6,152 bases of DNA from an uncultured bacterium (lineage in GTDB: Bacteria; Actinomycetota; Coriobacteriia; Coriobacteriales; Coriobacteriaceae). Under the pieces are notes generated by a model that did not search any database, had not been told where the DNA came from, and saw nothing but the letters and a program-made list of their open reading frames with translations. The stretch covers positions 1 through 6,152 of the forward strand of contig CAJMPF010000112.1 of the NCBI GenBank assembly GCA_905215195.1. Direction: 5' to 3'. Shown here one piece after another: positions 4,439 through 6,152 of this stretch. Position 1 is the stretch's first letter; every line of letters begins with the position of its first letter. Made by a program: the position numbers and the translations under genes.

Positions 4439-6152
4439 ATGGCAGATTCCAGCAAAAAGATGCAGATCGTGTTTGCCTCGGCCGAGTGCGCACCGTTTGT
4501 AAAGACCGGTGGCCTGGGCGACGTGGCGGGCTCGCTGCCTGCGGCGCTCGTGCGCGCCGGCGCCGAGGTCATCGTGATGGTGCCCAAGTACGCCACCATC
4601 AAGGACGAGTACAAGGCGCAGATGGAGCACTTTGCCGACTTTTACGTGAGCCTGGGCTGGCGCAACGAGTACTGCGGGCTTGAGAAACTCGAGCACGACG
4701 GCGTCACCTATATGTTCGTGGACAACGAGCGCTACTTTGCGCGCGACTATCCGTACGGCTTCTTTGACGACGGCGAGCGCTTTGCGTTCTTCTCCAAGGC
4801 CATCACCGAGAGCCTGCAGCACCTGCCGGCCGGTTTTGAGTGCGACATCCTGCACTGCAATGACTGGCAGACGGCACTGGCGCCCGTGTTCTTGCGCGAG
4901 TTCTACCAGGGCCTGCCGCTGTACGACCGCGTCAAGACCGTGTTCTCGATCCACAACGTGGCGTTCCAGGGCCAGTTTAGCGACACCGTGATGGAGGACA
5001 TCCTGGGTGTGGCGCACATTCCGGCGGCCGCCTCGCAGCTGCGTTGCGACGCCTGCAGCATCAACTACATGCTGGGCGCGCTGCGCTATGCCGATGCCAT
5101 CACCACGGTAAGCCCTACCTATGCCAACGAGATTCAGACGCCCGAGTTTGGCGAGGGCCTGGACGGCGTGCTGCGCGAGCGCTCCTATGCGCTGCAGGGC
5201 ATTTTGAACGGCATTGACGTGGCGGGCTTTGACCCGGCGACCGACAAGCGCATTGCTGCAAACTACACGGTTGATGACCGTTCCGGCAAGGCTGTGTGCA
5301 AGGCCAAGCTGCAGGAAGAGCTGGGGCTCGAGGTTCGCGACGACCGTCCGCTCATGGTGATGGTCACGCGCCTGACGCGCCAGAAGGGCATGGACCTGGT
5401 CATGTACGCGCTCGATCGCATTTTGGCCGGCGGCGTGCAGGTAGCAGTGCTGGGCACCGGCGACCGCGACTACGAGGACGGCTTGCGCTACTTCCAGGAC
5501 AAGTACCCTGGCACCATGGCTGCGCGCATCGAGTTCGATCCGGCGCTGTCGCAGCGTATGTATGCCGCCGCCGATATGTTCCTGATGCCTTCGAAGTTTG
5601 AGCCCTGCGGCCTGTCGCAGATCATCGCCATGCGCTACGGCACCCTGCCCATTGTGCGCGAGACCGGTGGTCTGAAGGACACGGTGATCCCGTATAACGA
5701 GTTTACCGGCGAGGGCACGGGCTTCTCGTTTAGCAACTTTAACGGCGACGAGATGGGCGACGCCGTGTTCCGCGCAGCACGCCTGTTCTGGGACAACCGC
5801 GATGCCTGGAACCAGCTGGTAACGCAGGCCATGAGCCAGGACTTTAGCTGGACGCGCTCGGCCGACAAGTATCTGGACCTGTACTTCTTTATGCACCCGG
5901 AAATTGAGCGCCCGGCGTCGGTTGTCGACGAGCCTGAAGCTGTTGCTGAACCGGTGGCCGCTGAGGAGCCCAAGACCGAGGAGAAGCCGGTTGAGGCAGA
6001 GCCCGCAAAGGCCGAGCCTGAGGCAAAGGCCGAGGTCAAGCCCGCTGCAAAGCCCGCAGCTAAGAAGACCGCGACTCGTAAGACGACGGCCAAGAAGGTC
6101 ACAGCGACCAAGGCGGCGGCAACAAAGACCACCGCTGCCAAGACAACGACCA
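4439..6152 (+). CDS. glgA: Glycogen synthase (ADP-glucose type, GT5) with a Lys/Ala/Thr-rich C-terminal tail; 3' end beyond window
   Basis: Transfers glucose from ADP-glucose to the non-reducing end of alpha-1,4-glucan in the cytosol, using the product of GlgC/GlgD. 571 codons are present with no stop. The GT5/GT-B domain spans residues 8 to about 490 and is complete: KTGGLGDV at 22-29, NDW with D142, SIHN with H172, TRLTRQKG with R311 and K316, and FEPCGLSQ with E388 followed by RETGG at 408-411. These match E. coli K15, D137, H161, R300, K305 and E377, so an active enzyme is expected. E. coli GlgA ends near this point (477 residues). Here the frame continues through an acidic Pro/Glu/Ala linker (about 493-532, 13 Asp/Glu against 4 Lys) into a Lys/Ala/Thr segment (533-571, 10 Lys, 1 Arg, no Asp/Glu) resembling histone H1 or HupB tails. 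The role of that tail is unknown. Because the window ends inside it, its full length or any further domain cannot be seen. Confidence 0.95.
   Translation, partial: MADSSKKMQIVFASAECAPFVKTGGLGDVAGSLPAALVRAGAEVIVMVPKYATIKDEYKAQMEHFADFYVSLGWRNEYCGLEKLEHDGVTYMFVDNERYFARDYPYGFFDDGERFAFFSKAITESLQHLPAGFECDILHCNDWQTALAPVFLREFYQGLPLYDRVKTVFSIHNVAFQGQFSDTVMEDILGVAHIPAAASQLRCDACSINYMLGALRYADAITTVSPTYANEIQTPEFGEGLDGVLRERSYALQGILNGIDVAGFDPATDKRIAANYTVDDRSGKAVCKAKLQEELGLEVRDDRPLMVMVTRLTRQKGMDLVMYALDRILAGGVQVAVLGTGDRDYEDGLRYFQDKYPGTMAARIEFDPALSQRMYAAADMFLMPSKFEPCGLSQIIAMRYGTLPIVRETGGLKDTVIPYNEFTGEGTGFSFSNFNGDEMGDAVFRAARLFWDNRDAWNQLVTQAMSQDFSWTRSADKYLDLYFFMHPEIERPASVVDEPEAVAEPVAAEEPKTEEKPVEAEPAKAEPEAKAEVKPAAKPAAKKTATRKTTAKKVTATKAAATKTTAAKTTT

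Noticed and set aside
4346..5896. 516-codon open frame on the - strand opposite glgA
   Set aside because: In register with glgA codons and open only because TTA/CTA/TCA are absent there. The glgA motifs on the + strand are unmistakable.
5635..6141. 168-codon - strand open frame opposite the glgA tail, with a hydrophobic Val/Ala-rich end
   Set aside because: The hydrophobic stretch is the antisense reading of Lys/Ala/Thr/Glu codons in the tail. No ribosome binding site or family match.

Overview
The window is a compact glycogen-metabolism cluster. All four genes are on the + strand: the 3' part of glgP (glycogen phosphorylase), complete glgC (ADP-glucose pyrophosphorylase), complete glgD (its non-catalytic paralogue), and most of glgA (glycogen synthase), which runs off the right edge without a stop. 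The DNA is GC-rich, with strong C/G preference at third codon positions. Proteins GlgC and GlgD form a pair of the type best known in Firmicutes. A paired GlgC/GlgD in a high-GC genome with this codon style suggests a gut Actinomycetota of the class Coriobacteriia, perhaps Collinsella or a relative. That assignment is inference from style and gene content, since no marker gene is present.

Layout: 1-1960 is glgP, missing its N-terminal part. 1961-2068 is a 108-base gap with a GC-rich stem-loop (1998-2028) and a good ribosome binding site for glgC. 2069-3217 is glgC. After only 4 bases comes glgD (3222-4349), whose ribosome binding site lies inside the end of glgC, so the two are almost certainly co-transcribed and probably translated in step. 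4350-4438 is an 89-base gap with a perfect 12-bp stem-loop just upstream of the glgA ribosome binding site. 4439-6152 is glgA. No stretch over 300 bases lacks a gene, and I see no RNA gene, mobile element or CRISPR array.

How the genes work together: GlgC makes ADP-glucose from glucose-1-phosphate and ATP, with GlgD as probable regulatory partner. GlgA adds the glucose to the growing alpha-1,4-glucan, and GlgP releases it again as glucose-1-phosphate. Branching enzyme (glgB) and debranching enzyme (glgX/pulA) are not in the window.

The most unusual feature is the C-terminus of GlgA. After a complete GT5 catalytic domain ending near residue 490, the frame continues for at least 80 residues of low-complexity sequence. 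First comes an acidic Pro/Glu/Ala segment, then a Lys/Ala/Thr segment without acidic residues that resembles histone H1 or the tails of actinobacterial HupB-type proteins. The two intergenic stem-loops are the other points worth a closer look.
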